A stretch of DNA of 64,000 nt from JBDIAG01 sp963835085 (GTDB lineage Bacteria; Actinomycetota; Actinomycetes; Actinomycetales; CAWJMD01), in NCBI GenBank assembly GCA_963835085.1, contig CAWIED010000002.1, forward strand, positions 186,001-250,000, in the 5' to 3' direction. The position numbers were made by a program, and so were the translations under genes. Below the pieces are notes generated by a model, which ran no database searches, was not told the DNA's origin, and saw nothing but the letters and a program-made list of their open reading frames with translations. Shown here piece by piece: positions 8,680 through 17,624 of this stretch (position 1 is the first letter of the stretch; each line of letters starts with the position of its first letter).

Positions 8680-11049
8680 TCAGGCCCGCACGGTGAAGCT
8701 GGCCGAGAGCAGGTCGTCGTCCCGCGAACTCGGGCCGACGAGCAGCCGGAACTCGCCGGGCTCGACAAGCCGCCGACCATCCGCGTCGACGATCGTGCAG
8801 TCGGCCGCGGCAAGCTCGAGCCGAACCCGGACGGTCTCGCTCGCGGGCACCTCCACCCGACGAAAGGCCTTGAGTTCTTTGCCGGCCCAGGTCACGGAGG
8901 CGACGACGTCATGCACATACACCTGCACTGTCTCGGTGGCGACCCGGTCACCGCGATTGGTCAGGCTGACCTCAGCCGTCACCGCATCGGCCACGCTCAC
9001 CTCGGGCGCGGCTATCGACAGGTCGGAGTATTCGACCCGGGAGTACGACAAGCCTTCGCCGAAGAGGAACATCGGCTCTTGGGTGAGGTCCGCGTAGCGG
9101 TCGCCGTGCTGGCCCCGGATCACGTTGTAGAACACCGGCTGCTGGCCGACGTGCCGGGCGACGCTGATCGGCAACCGGCCGACGGGCTCGATCTGGCCGA
9201 ACAGCAGCTCGGCGATCGCGCGACCGCCGCGCATCCCGGGGTTGAAGGCCTCGATGATCGCCGAGGCCTGCTCGGCAGCGGCCGGCAGCACGAGGGGTTT
9301 GGAGTTGATCAGCACCAGCACGAACGGCGTGCCGGTCGCAGCAACCGACTCGATCAGCGTGACCTGCCCACCGATCAGCTCCAGGGTGGCGGTGGAGCGG
9401 CCCTCGCCGGTCAGGCAGACGTTGTCTCCAATCACCACTACGGCGACGTCGGCGGCAGCCACCGTGGCCGTCGCCTCGTCGATGAGCGCCTGGTCGATCT
9501 GGGCCGGGCGCACGATCGGCGGTCGCGGTTGGCCATCAGGGAAGGCCGGGCCGTCAGGATGCGGAGACGGTTCGGCGATGTCGGCCCCGCGCGCGTAGCT
9601 GAGCTGTAGGTCTCCTGGCGCCACCGCTCGTAAGCCGTCGAGGACGGTCTCGGTCAACTTGCGCGGGTGACCATCGGGCATCCAGGACGTCTGCCCCGAC
9701 ATCCCGGCCCAGTCGCCGAGTTGCGCGAGCGGGTCGTCCGCGTTCGGCCCCACCACTGCCACGCGTGCCACGTTCGCGGCGAGCGGCAGGCAGCCGTCGT
9801 TGCGCAGCAGCACCAGCGACTCCCGGGCCAGCTGCAGGGCTGTCTCACGGTGCTCGGCACAGCCGATCACCTCTCGCTGCCGCTCGACGTCGGGACGGCG
9901 CGGGTTCTCAAACAGCCCCAGCTCGAACTTGACGGTGAGGATGCGCGCCACGGCGGCGTCCAGGTCGGCCTCGGTGAGCCGGCCGTCCGCGATCGCCTGC
10001 TGGGCGCCTTCGAAGAACTCGGGGGTGGTCATCACCAGGTCGTTGCCGGCCTTGACGGCACGCGTCGCGGCATCGGCGAAGTCGGCCGAAATTCCTTGCG
10101 AGCGAACGAGTTGGCCCACGTTGTCCCAGTCGGTGACGAGCAGGCCGGTGAAACCCCATTCACCCTTGAGCACATCGCCGAGCAGCCAGTCGTTGATGGT
10201 GATCGGCACGCCGTCCATCGACTGATAGCCGAGCATGAAGGTGCGGCACCCTGCGCGAGCGACCCGTTCGAACGGTGGCAGGAACCAGGAGCGGAGCTTG
10301 CGCCGGGAGATGTCCGCCTCGCTGGCGTCGCGCCCGCCGATCGTCTCCGAGTAGCCCGCGAAGTGCTTGGCGCACGCCAGGATCGCGGTCGGATCGCTGA
10401 GTCCGGCGCCCTGGTAGCCGCGCACCATGGCGGCGCCGAACTCGCCGATCAGGAAGGGGTCTTCACCGAACGTCTCGCCCACCCGGCCCCAGCGCAGGTC
10501 GCGCGCAATACAGAGCACGGGCGAAAACGTCCAGACCAGACCCGTGCACGAGACTTCGACGGCGGTCAGCCGGGCGCCGGCCTCGATCAGATCCGGATTC
10601 CACGTACACGCCATCGCTAGCTGGTTCGGCAGAATCGTGGCGCCTGGCCAGAACGAATAGCCGTGGATGCAGTCGTCGGCCAACAGCAACGGGATGGCCA
10701 GCCGGGTCTGGGCGGCGATGTCGATGGCCTTGGCCAGCAGGTCGGGGGCCGTGTGCAGGATCGAACCGATCTGATAGTGCCCGATCAGGTGATCGAGATC
10801 CGCGGCCCCGCCCCAGGTGCCCGTGTCCACCGCCAGTTGCAGCATCTGGCCCACCTTCTCCGGAATTGTCATCCGGGAGATCAGGTCGGCCACCCGCTGG
10901 GGGATGGGAAGGTCTGGATTCTGGTAGCTGGCATTGTGACTCTGGTAATCAGCGTCGTGAGTCTGGCAGTCGGCAGTGCCAGCAGGCCTGGTGCCGACGG
11001 CGGGTGTGCCCCACGGTTCCGCCTGAAGGTTCCGGTCACGAGTCGGCAT
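8680..11049 (-). CDS. Glycoside hydrolase family 3 beta-glycosidase
   Basis: About 789 residues, a full-length three-domain GH3 enzyme: N-terminal TIM barrel, alpha/beta sandwich and C-terminal fibronectin-III-like domain. The nucleophile Asp is in LLVTDWDNV at about residue 305; KHFAGY and GRDASEADIS fit substrate-binding loops. The fn3-like tail (VSLTNRGDRVATETVQVYVHD) is at about 690-770. GH3 enzymes release beta-linked glucose or xylose from oligosaccharides. No signal peptide is visible, so it probably acts on imported oligosaccharides in the cytosol. The start could be the ATG at 11049 or the GTG at 11058; neither has a strong ribosome binding site. A second GH3 gene is at 29716. Confidence 0.93.
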   Translation of the reverse strand: MPTRDRNLQAEPWGTPAVGTRPAGTADCQTHDADYQSHNASYQNPDLPIPQRVADLISRMTIPEKVGQMLQLAVDTGTWGGAADLDHLIGHYQIGSILHTAPDLLAKAIDIAAQTRLAIPLLLADDCIHGYSFWPGATILPNQLAMACTWNPDLIEAGARLTAVEVSCTGLVWTFSPVLCIARDLRWGRVGETFGEDPFLIGEFGAAMVRGYQGAGLSDPTAILACAKHFAGYSETIGGRDASEADISRRKLRSWFLPPFERVARAGCRTFMLGYQSMDGVPITINDWLLGDVLKGEWGFTGLLVTDWDNVGQLVRSQGISADFADAATRAVKAGNDLVMTTPEFFEGAQQAIADGRLTEADLDAAVARILTVKFELGLFENPRRPDVERQREVIGCAEHRETALQLARESLVLLRNDGCLPLAANVARVAVVGPNADDPLAQLGDWAGMSGQTSWMPDGHPRKLTETVLDGLRAVAPGDLQLSYARGADIAEPSPHPDGPAFPDGQPRPPIVRPAQIDQALIDEATATVAAADVAVVVIGDNVCLTGEGRSTATLELIGGQVTLIESVAATGTPFVLVLINSKPLVLPAAAEQASAIIEAFNPGMRGGRAIAELLFGQIEPVGRLPISVARHVGQQPVFYNVIRGQHGDRYADLTQEPMFLFGEGLSYSRVEYSDLSIAAPEVSVADAVTAEVSLTNRGDRVATETVQVYVHDVVASVTWAGKELKAFRRVEVPASETVRVRLELAAADCTIVDADGRRLVEPGEFRLLVGPSSRDDDLLSASFTVRA

Positions 11050-11133
11050 GTCCGACACCGTAGTCCGGTGAATGGCTCCGTCGGTCCGTAGATCCGAGCC
11101 TGCGGTTGCCGCAAGGTCATCCCGAACGGCGGA

Positions 11134-11499
11134 TCAGCTCTGGTTCAACCGCTCGGCCAGCACGGCAGCCTCGCTGATGTCGGCGCGCTTGGAGGCGGTG
11201 AGCAGGGTGAGCCTGCCTTGCGCCGCCAGGTCCTTCAGATGTTCGAAAGCCGCGGCGCGCTCGGGTTCCTTGAGCTCGGCCGCGTAGCGACTGACGAAAC
11301 CCTCGTACTTGTCGGGGTCGTGGCGATACCACATGCGCAGGTCAGTCGAGGGTGCAACCTCTTTGCACCATTCATCGAGGTGTGCGCTTTCTTTGCTGAC
11401 TCCTCGAGGCCAGATCCGGTCGACGAGTACCCGTTGTCCGTCCTCCGGCTGGGGGTCGTCGTAAATCCGTCTCACCTGCACGTTCTGCAGTTGTGACAT
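11134..11499 (-). CDS. DUF488 family protein
   Basis: 121 residues from the ATG at 11499 (MSQLQNVQVRRIYDD), chosen for the strong AAGGAGGGG upstream; the longer open frame has no such signal. The motifs RVLVDRIWPRG, LDEWCKEVAPS, and LTLLTASKR near the C-terminus are the signature of DUF488 (YeaO-like) proteins. These are small cytosolic proteins of unknown function with conserved Arg, Trp and Cys positions. It is a single gene, divergent from the DyP-encapsulin operon. Confidence 0.9.
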   Translation of the reverse strand: MSQLQNVQVRRIYDDPQPEDGQRVLVDRIWPRGVSKESAHLDEWCKEVAPSTDLRMWYRHDPDKYEGFVSRYAAELKEPERAAAFEHLKDLAAQGRLTLLTASKRADISEAAVLAERLNQS

Positions 11500-11747
11500 G
11501 AAGCCCCTCCTTACGAATCCGGCCAGACAGCAATCCTCTGCATCGAGGCTAGCGATGGCCCATTCCCACGGCACGCATCGTGCCGGGGCCGCGGAGCGAC
11601 TGCGGAACACGTCATCTCGATCGAGCGGTGCTGGAAGGGGGCGGACCGCGCCAATCCCGGCTTACCTCGGTAACGTGTGGGTCGCGGTGCGCTGCGCGCG
11701 CCGGCAAGCGATCGCGTCCGTCGGGGCAGCGAGGAAGTTGGGGTGAC

Positions 11748-12758
11748 GTGGTTACACAGCAGGTGGTGGCACCTCCGGCACGGATGGGGATGTTCCTTGT
11801 GCTCACGGTCGATGCCGGGGCTGAGGCCGTGGTGCGTGAGTTCCTCACCGACCTGCCAGGTTTGACCCGGGGAGTCTCGTTCCGTTCGCCGGACGGAGGG
11901 CTCAACTGCGTCATCGGGATCGGGGCGAAGCTGTGGGACAGGCTGTTCGACGCCCCTCGGCCCGCCGGCCTGCACACCTTCCAGGAGATCGTCGGCAGCA
12001 GACATCGGGCGGTGTCCACGCCGGGAGACCTGCTGGTGCACCTGCGGGCACACCGACAAGACCTGTGCTTCGAGCTCGCCCGCCAGATCGTGGGCCGGCT
12101 CGCGGGCTGCGCCACCGTGGTCGACGAGGTGCACGGCTTCAAGTTCTTCGATGAACGTGACCTGCTCGGTTTCGTCGACGGCACCGAGAATCCCGAGGGC
12201 GCCGCTGCCCAAGCGGCCGTCTTGATCGGTGCCGAGGACCCGGCCTATGCCGGGGGCAGTTACGTCATCGTGCAGAAGTACCTGCACGACCTCGATGCCT
12301 GGGGCGCCATCTCCGTGGAGGAGCAGGAGCAGGTGATCGGTCGCACCAAGCTCGAAGACATCGAGTTTCCCGACGCGGTGAAGCCCAGCAATTCCCACCT
12401 GGTGCTCAACACCATCGAGGATGCCGACGGAACCCAGCGGCAGATCTTGCGTGACAATCTGCCGTTCGGCACGGTGGGCACCCAGGAATTCGGCACCTAT
12501 TTCATCGGATATGCGGCCGACCCAGACGTTACCGAACAAATGCTGCGCAACATGTTCATCGGAAAGCCCCCCGGCAACCACGACCGCATTCTCGACTTCT
12601 CCACAGCGGTCACCGGGTCGTTGTACTTCACGCCGTCCCTCGAGTTTCTCGACACCCTGGCGCCGGCGGCCACCATCTCAGCAGAAGAGCAGCCGTCTGC
12701 CCAGGCGCCGTCGACCGACGGTTCCCTGGGCATCGGGAGCTTGCACGCCACCAACTAG
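11748..12758 (+). CDS. DyP-type haem peroxidase, encapsulin cargo
   Basis: 336 residues from a GTG at 11748, with GAGGAAG upstream; the frame is open further back but without homology. The DyP signature GFVDGTENP is at about residues 140-148, the likely proximal haem His is in NSHLVL (about 217), and the distal Arg in ILRDNLPFG (about 233). DyP enzymes oxidise dyes, phenols or porphyrin-type substrates with hydrogen peroxide. The last residues, DGSLGIGSLHATN after a Pro/Ala/Ser linker, match the known targeting peptide that loads DyP into encapsulin shells. The encapsulin gene follows after 15 bp, which makes the cargo assignment strong. Probably linked to oxidative stress. Confidence 0.96.
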   Translation: MVTQQVVAPPARMGMFLVLTVDAGAEAVVREFLTDLPGLTRGVSFRSPDGGLNCVIGIGAKLWDRLFDAPRPAGLHTFQEIVGSRHRAVSTPGDLLVHLRAHRQDLCFELARQIVGRLAGCATVVDEVHGFKFFDERDLLGFVDGTENPEGAAAQAAVLIGAEDPAYAGGSYVIVQKYLHDLDAWGAISVEEQEQVIGRTKLEDIEFPDAVKPSNSHLVLNTIEDADGTQRQILRDNLPFGTVGTQEFGTYFIGYAADPDVTEQMLRNMFIGKPPGNHDRILDFSTAVTGSLYFTPSLEFLDTLAPAATISAEEQPSAQAPSTDGSLGIGSLHATN

Positions 12759-12773
12759 CGAAGGGTCCAGATC

Positions 12774-13568
12774 GTGAACAATCTGCATCGGGAACTTGCT
12801 CCGGTCTCGCAGGCCGCATGGGACCAGATCGAGGACGAGGCACGACGTACCTTCACCGGACGCGCGGCTGCTCGGCGCGTGGTCGACATGCCGGAGCCCG
12901 CAGGCTTCCTGTTGTCGGCTGTGGGCACCGGTCATATCACCGCCGTGCAATCACCGGCTGAGGGCGTGATCGCCCACCAGCGCCAGGTGCAGCCGGTCGT
13001 GGAGTTGCGGGTGCCGTTCTACGTCACCAGGGAGGCCGTGGACGACGTGGAGCGCGGCTCGCAGGACTCCGACTGGCAGCCGGTCAAGGACGCCGCCGCC
13101 CAGCTTGCGACGGCCGAAGACCGGACGGTGTTCCATGGCGCCGCGGGCATCGGCGGCATCGGCCCGAGCAGCTCCAACGCGGCCATCGCCCTACCCGACG
13201 ACGTGCGCGACTATCCCGCGGCCGTGGCCCAGGCGATCACCGAGCTGCGGCTGGCGGGAGTGAGCGGTCCTTACAGCCTGCTGCTGTCGGCCAGCATCTA
13301 CACGGCCGTAGCCGAGACCACCGACCACGGGTATCCGATTCGCGACCACATTGCCCGCATTGTGCAGGACGGCCACATCATCTGGGCTCCGGCCATCGAC
13401 GGCGCGCTCGTCGTGTCCGAACGCGGCGGCGACTATGTGATGCAGCTGGGCCAGGACGTCTCGATCGGCTACCTCAACCACGACGACACCCGGGTGCAGC
13501 TCTACCTGCAGGAGTCGTTCAGCTTCCAGGCCAACACCGCTGAGGCCAGCGTCGTCATCACCGACTGA
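12774..13568 (+). CDS. Encapsulin nanocompartment shell protein (linocin M18 family)
   Basis: 264 residues from a GTG start with GAAGG just upstream. The N-terminal NNLHRELAPVSQAAWDQIE, RTFTGRAAARRVVD and the middle YDDVRDYP-like region are typical of the HK97-fold encapsulin shell protein of family 1. Such proteins assemble into hollow icosahedral particles, usually 60 subunits, that enclose a cargo enzyme carrying a C-terminal targeting peptide. The gene directly upstream encodes a DyP peroxidase with that peptide, so this pair should form a peroxidase-loaded compartment. Length fits the family (about 265). Nothing is missing. Confidence 0.97.
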   Translation: MNNLHRELAPVSQAAWDQIEDEARRTFTGRAAARRVVDMPEPAGFLLSAVGTGHITAVQSPAEGVIAHQRQVQPVVELRVPFYVTREAVDDVERGSQDSDWQPVKDAAAQLATAEDRTVFHGAAGIGGIGPSSSNAAIALPDDVRDYPAAVAQAITELRLAGVSGPYSLLLSASIYTAVAETTDHGYPIRDHIARIVQDGHIIWAPAIDGALVVSERGGDYVMQLGQDVSIGYLNHDDTRVQLYLQESFSFQANTAEASVVITD

Positions 13569-13596
13569 AGGCGTTGTCAGCTGAGCCCCCTCAGAG

Positions 13597-14064
13597 TCAG
13601 GCGACGAAGTCGATTCGGTGCTCCCGGTCGCGAAAAGTGAAGCTATCGCCCACGCGGAGCCCGTCGATGGGCAGGTAGATCGGAGCGTCGGTAGAGATGC
13701 CTTCATAGGTGACGCCCTCGCAGTCGAAAGGATCGGTCACGACCCCGACCACGTAACGGTTGCCGCCGAAGCCCACGATCGCCCCCGGCCCTACGTCGTC
13801 CCGGTGTCGGAAGTCGAGCTGCTCGATGAGCTGGAGGTCGGCCTGCTGCCGCGCGATGGCCTCTTGGAAGAGTCCCGAGAGGTCGCCGGCCTCGTCCGAC
13901 TGCGATTGATCGTCGACGGAGAACGAGGACTCCTGATCGAGCCTGGTGGCGGCGTCCTCCGTCTGCACGTTCTCTTGCAACGACTCGCGCTGGGAGAGCA
14001 CGTGTCGGATCAGAGCACTCTTCACCAGGTGCTTCGACGCCTCGTCCAATGTGGTGTCACTCAT
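13597..14064 (-). CDS. Hypothetical protein, possible GreA-like C-terminal domain
   Basis: 155 residues from the ATG at 14064 (MSDTTLDEASKHLV), preferred for AAGGAG upstream. The N-terminal half is helical and charged (VKSALIRHVLSQRESLQ) and the C-terminal half is beta-rich (GAIVGFGGNRYVVGVV, then GDSFTFRDREHRIDFV). A helical arm followed by a small beta domain with a G-D-hydrophobic pattern recalls GreA/Rnk-type transcription-factor-binding proteins, but I cannot confirm this. It converges on the encapsulin gene with a 28-bp gap. Confidence 0.6.
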   Translation of the reverse strand: MSDTTLDEASKHLVKSALIRHVLSQRESLQENVQTEDAATRLDQESSFSVDDQSQSDEAGDLSGLFQEAIARQQADLQLIEQLDFRHRDDVGPGAIVGFGGNRYVVGVVTDPFDCEGVTYEGISTDAPIYLPIDGLRVGDSFTFRDREHRIDFVA

Positions 14065-14272
14065 GGTGTCGCTCAGGCTCCTTCCGGGGACGGCCAACTC
14101 ATGGATGAGTATGGCGAAACGCTCGCCTGACGTCGCGCCCGGTTCGCGCTCCCCGGGGTGAAAGGGCCGGTCGAGCGCAGGGAGAAGAGCTCGTTCTAAC
14201 CGAGCGATAATGTTCGTATCTGCGGACGGTCACGCCTGATCTACCCGGACTTGATGATCTAGGATGCGCTCT

Positions 14273-14680
14273 ATGCCGAAGATACGGATTCGCGATGCCG
14301 CAGCGTTTCTCGCGGTCAGCGACGACACGATCCGCCGGTGGATCGACGGTGGTCTGCTTCCAGCGGAGACCGATTCGAGCAACCGCAAGGTGATCGACGG
14401 GTTTGTCTTGGCCAAATTCGCGCAATCGCACGCGGCAACCCCGATGCCGGATCCGTCCCAGGTCGAGCGTTCGGCCCGCAATCGGTTCGTCGGGCTGGTG
14501 ACCAACATCGTCCTCGACAAGGTGATGGCCCAGGTGGAGCTGCAATGCGGTCCCTACCGGGTGGTGTCGCTGATGTCGAGCGAGGCCGTACGCGAGCTCG
14601 CTCTCGAACCGGGATCCGTGGCTGTGGCCGTCGTCAAGGCGACGACGGTGATCATCGAGACCCCACAGGGAGTGTCATGA
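14273..14680 (+). CDS. HTH-TOBE molybdate-binding regulator
   Basis: About 135 residues. The N-terminus (IRIRDAAAFLAVSDDTIRRWIDGGLL) is a MerR/excisionase-like helix-turn-helix at about residues 3-40; the C-terminal half (FVGLVTNIVLDKVMAQVELQ, then VAVVKATTVII) is a TOBE/Mop domain that binds molybdate or tungstate. Proteins with this layout regulate molybdate uptake. It is the first gene of the mod operon and its end overlaps modA by ATGA, so it probably controls its own operon in response to molybdate. The second ATG (14273) is chosen because AGGA lies at proper spacing; 14264 is the alternative. Confidence 0.85.
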   Translation: MPKIRIRDAAAFLAVSDDTIRRWIDGGLLPAETDSSNRKVIDGFVLAKFAQSHAATPMPDPSQVERSARNRFVGLVTNIVLDKVMAQVELQCGPYRVVSLMSSEAVRELALEPGSVAVAVVKATTVIIETPQGVS

Positions 14681-15474
14681 AACGTGTTCTGACTGGTTGC
14701 GCGTCGGTTGCCGTGCTGCTGCTGGTGGCCGGGTGCGGCTCGTCCTCCGGCTCGTCGGCCAGCAGCTCGTCGTCGAGTGCGTCTGCTTCGGCCACTACCT
14801 CGACGACGTTGACGGTCTTCGCTGCGGCGTCGCTGCAGAAGACGTTCACCGCGCTGGGCACCGAGTTCGAGGCGAGCCACCCCGGCACCAAGGTCACGTT
14901 CAACTTCGCCGGCTCGTCGGATCTCGTGACCCAACTGCAGCAGGGCGCCCCTGCCGATGTGTTCGCCTCGGCCGACACCAAGAACATGGACAAGGCCACC
15001 GCCGACAAGCTCGCGGAGGGCACCCCGGTCAACTTCGCCTCCAACACGCTGGAGATCGCGGTGCCGACAGGCAACCCGGGCAAGGTCACCTCGTTCAAAG
15101 ACCTGACGAACCCCGCTCTCAAGGTGGTCGTGTGTGCGGCCCAGGTGCCGTGCGGGTCGGCCGCGCAGAAGATCGAGACGGCCACCGGGCTCACGATCAA
15201 GCCCGTAAGCGAAGAATCGTCGGTCACCAATGTGCTCAACAAGGTGCAGACCGGTGAGGCAGACGCCGGCCTCGTCTACGTCACCGACGTCAAGGGGGCG
15301 GCGGGCAAGGTAGACGGCGTGACGTTCCCGCAGTCGTCGGAGGCTGTGAACTACTACCCGATCGTTCCCCTGGCCAGCAGCAAGAATGCCGCCCTGGCCA
15401 AGGAGTTCACCCAGCTCGTCACTGGGGCACAGGGTCAGAAGGTGCTGGCGGCCGCCGGGTTCGGCAAGCCCTGA
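14677..15474 (+). CDS. modA: Molybdate ABC transporter substrate-binding lipoprotein
   Basis: 265 residues. The ATG overlaps the stop of the regulator gene (ATGA). A lipoprotein signal peptide ends in LLLVAGCGSS (Cys at about residue 20), followed by a Ser-rich linker and LTVFAAASLQKTF, the standard start of mature ModA. The SSDLVTQLQQGAPADVFASAD segment forms the oxyanion site. ModA binds molybdate or tungstate outside the membrane and passes it to ModB/ModC. Length is as expected. A tandem repeat element begins one base after the stop codon. Confidence 0.95.
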   Translation: MKRVLTGCASVAVLLLVAGCGSSSGSSASSSSSSASASATTSTTLTVFAAASLQKTFTALGTEFEASHPGTKVTFNFAGSSDLVTQLQQGAPADVFASADTKNMDKATADKLAEGTPVNFASNTLEIAVPTGNPGKVTSFKDLTNPALKVVVCAAQVPCGSAAQKIETATGLTIKPVSEESSVTNVLNKVQTGEADAGLVYVTDVKGAAGKVDGVTFPQSSEAVNYYPIVPLASSKNAALAKEFTQLVTGAQGQKVLAAAGFGKP

Positions 15475-15604
15475 CGCGAAGATTCGGACAGAGCCTTGCG
15501 GGCACCTCGGTGCGGGCACAAGATCCGCTGGAGTTGCTGAGGAGAGAGTCGGACGCCACCCTCCGGCACCTTCGGGGGAGGCATGAGGTCCGTTGGGAAT
15601 GCTG
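15475..15604 (+). repeat. Family 3 repeat, two units between modA and modB
   Basis: Two units of about 65 bp. The first starts CGCGAAGATTCGGACAGAGC right after the modA stop; the second ends GTTGGGAATGCTGA, and this ATG is the likely start codon of modB. Each unit can form a hairpin around the CCTTGCGGGCAC core. Related units lie at 45900-46092 and 53824-54021, with one degenerate unit at 36647-36690. Confidence 0.75.
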
Positions 15605-16396
15605 ATCCCTTTGCGTACCAAGGCGTACTCGGGCCTGCCGCGGTGGGTATTCGTACCCGCCGTGGCAGGTGCCGCGTTCGTCGTCCTGCCGCTGCTGGCG
15701 ATGGCGGTGAAAGTCCCTTGGTCGCACTTCTTTTCGCTGATCACATCCGCCTCTTCCCAGGCGGCTCTGGAGTTGAGCCTGAAGACCTCGGCGGCCTCGA
15801 CCCTGCTGTGTCTGGTGCTGGGTGTGCCGATGGCCATGGTGCTGGCACGCACGTCGTTCCCCGGCCAGCGGATCGTTCGGTCGTTGATGCTGTTGCCGCT
15901 GGTGCTGCCGCCCGTGGTGGCGGGCATCGCCCTGCTGTACACCTTCGGCCGGCGCGGCCTGTTGGGCCACTCCCTGCAGGTGCTGGGGATTCAGATCGCG
16001 TTCTCCACCACCGCGGTGGTGCTGGCCCAGACCTTCGTGGCACTGCCCTTTCTCGTGCTCAGCCTCGAAGGCACATTGCGCTCGGTGGGCCAGCGCTATG
16101 AGACGGTGGCGGCCACGCTGGGCGGGAGGCCCACCACCGTTCTAAGACGAGTGACGCTGCCGCTGGTGCTGCCCGGCGTGCTGTCGGGAGCGGTGCTGTC
16201 CTTCGCTCGCTCGCTCGGCGAGTTCGGGGCCACCCTGACCTTCGCCGGCAGCCTGCAAGGCGTGACTCGCACGCTGCCCCTGGAGATCTACCTGCAACTA
16301 GAGACGGACGCCGACGCCGCCGTCGCCCTCTCGCTGGTATTGGTGGTGGTGGCGGTGCTCGTGGTGGGCCTGACGCAGGGTCGCGGTCATCAATGA
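15599..16396 (+). CDS. modB: Molybdate ABC transporter permease
   Basis: 265 residues from the ATG at 15599 (MLIPLRTKAYSGLP); a TTG six bases upstream is the alternative. Five to six hydrophobic helices and the binding-protein-dependent permease loop (ETVAATLGGRPTTVLRRVTLPLVLPGV, near residues 170-200) with the EAA-type motif identify it as ModB. It forms the membrane channel for molybdate with ModC. The start codon lies inside the second repeat unit, with only GGGA immediately before it, so initiation is unusual. The stop overlaps modC (ATGA). Confidence 0.93.
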   Translation: MLIPLRTKAYSGLPRWVFVPAVAGAAFVVLPLLAMAVKVPWSHFFSLITSASSQAALELSLKTSAASTLLCLVLGVPMAMVLARTSFPGQRIVRSLMLLPLVLPPVVAGIALLYTFGRRGLLGHSLQVLGIQIAFSTTAVVLAQTFVALPFLVLSLEGTLRSVGQRYETVAATLGGRPTTVLRRVTLPLVLPGVLSGAVLSFARSLGEFGATLTFAGSLQGVTRTLPLEIYLQLETDADAAVALSLVLVVVAVLVVGLTQGRGHQ

Positions 16397-17460
16397 CCCT
16401 GTCGATGACCGCCACCGTGCTCGCCCGCGGCCTGGAGTTCAACCTGGAACTCGGTGCGGGAGAACGTGTTGCGGTGCTCGGGCCCAATGGTGCCGGCAAG
16501 TCGACGCTGTTGTCGGTACTCGCCGGAATCCTACGTCCGGATACAGGCCGCGCCGTGCTCGACGGCCGGGTGCTGTACGACCAGGGTTCGCGCCGCGACG
16601 TCTGGGTGCCTCCATACGCCCGGGGGGTCGCTCTGCTGGCCCAGGACCCGTTGCTCTTTCCACATCTATCGGTGCTCGACAACGTCGCCTTCGGTCCGCG
16701 TGCCTCGGGGCTGCGTACCCGCCCGGCGCGGGCTGCGGCACGGGTGTGGCTCGACGACGTCGGCGTCGCGGACCTCGCCGACCGCAAGCCCGCCCAGCTC
16801 TCCGGGGGACAGGCACAGCGGGTGGCCATCGCCCGCGCCCTGGCGGCCAAACCGAGGCTGCTCTTGCTCGACGAGCCGATGGCCGCCCTTGACGTCGGAG
16901 CGGCGCCGCTGTTGCGGCGCGTGCTGCGGCAGGTCCTGGCCGATCGTGCAGCGGTGATCGTCACGCACGATCTGCTCGACGCGCTGCTGCTCACCTCGCG
17001 CGTGATCGTCATCGATCAAGGACGGGTGATCGAATCCGGTGACACGCAAGACGTCATCCGGCATCCGCGAAGTCCGTTCACTGCCCGAATCGCCGGGGTG
17101 AACTTCGTCGAAGGCACCGCCGTAGGTCCATCGGCCCTGCGTGATGCGCACGGCGTGGTGGTGGAGGGAACCGCGCGCACGGAACTGACCTCAGGTGATT
17201 CGGCTGTCGCGGTGTTCAGTCCCACCGCAGTGGCCGTCTACGAAGAGCCTCCGACCGGCAGCCCCCGCAACGTCTTCAGCGTCACGATCGCCGAACTCGA
17301 ACCTCGCGACGCGCAGGTGCGGGTGCGCTCGCTCGACCGTTCCGGTAGCACCCTGTTGGCAGACGTCACCGCCGCAGCCGTGCGAGATCTCGACCTTTAT
17401 CCCGGCAAGCAGGTGCATTGCGTGGTCAAAGCGACCGCCGTGACGCTCTACGCCGTTTAG
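16393..17460 (+). CDS. modC: Molybdate ABC transporter ATP-binding protein
   Basis: 355 residues. Walker A (GPNGAGKST) is at about residues 30-38, the ABC signature LSGGQAQRV at about 136, and Walker B (LLLLDEP) at about 157-163, with the switch His in VIVTHD. The C-terminal segment from about residue 285 (NVFSVTIAELEPRDAQVRV to VKATAVTLYAV) is a TOBE domain that binds molybdate and can limit transport. The gene overlaps modB by ATGA. It completes the regulator-modABC operon. Confidence 0.95.
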   Translation: MTLSMTATVLARGLEFNLELGAGERVAVLGPNGAGKSTLLSVLAGILRPDTGRAVLDGRVLYDQGSRRDVWVPPYARGVALLAQDPLLFPHLSVLDNVAFGPRASGLRTRPARAAARVWLDDVGVADLADRKPAQLSGGQAQRVAIARALAAKPRLLLLDEPMAALDVGAAPLLRRVLRQVLADRAAVIVTHDLLDALLLTSRVIVIDQGRVIESGDTQDVIRHPRSPFTARIAGVNFVEGTAVGPSALRDAHGVVVEGTARTELTSGDSAVAVFSPTAVAVYEEPPTGSPRNVFSVTIAELEPRDAQVRVRSLDRSGSTLLADVTAAAVRDLDLYPGKQVHCVVKATAVTLYAV

Positions 17461-17624
17461 GGCGAGATGGCCAGTCCGAATGCGTGTTATTGGCCGTGAT
17501 CACGTGGGCGCTTGGTCTAACGGGTGGCCTACACAGCAAGTGGCCAGCGAAGCCGCAGTGTCTTCATGGCGAACCGGAACGGGCGAATTGTGCCGTGGCG
17601 CAGCTCAGCCTGGCCATTCAGGTG

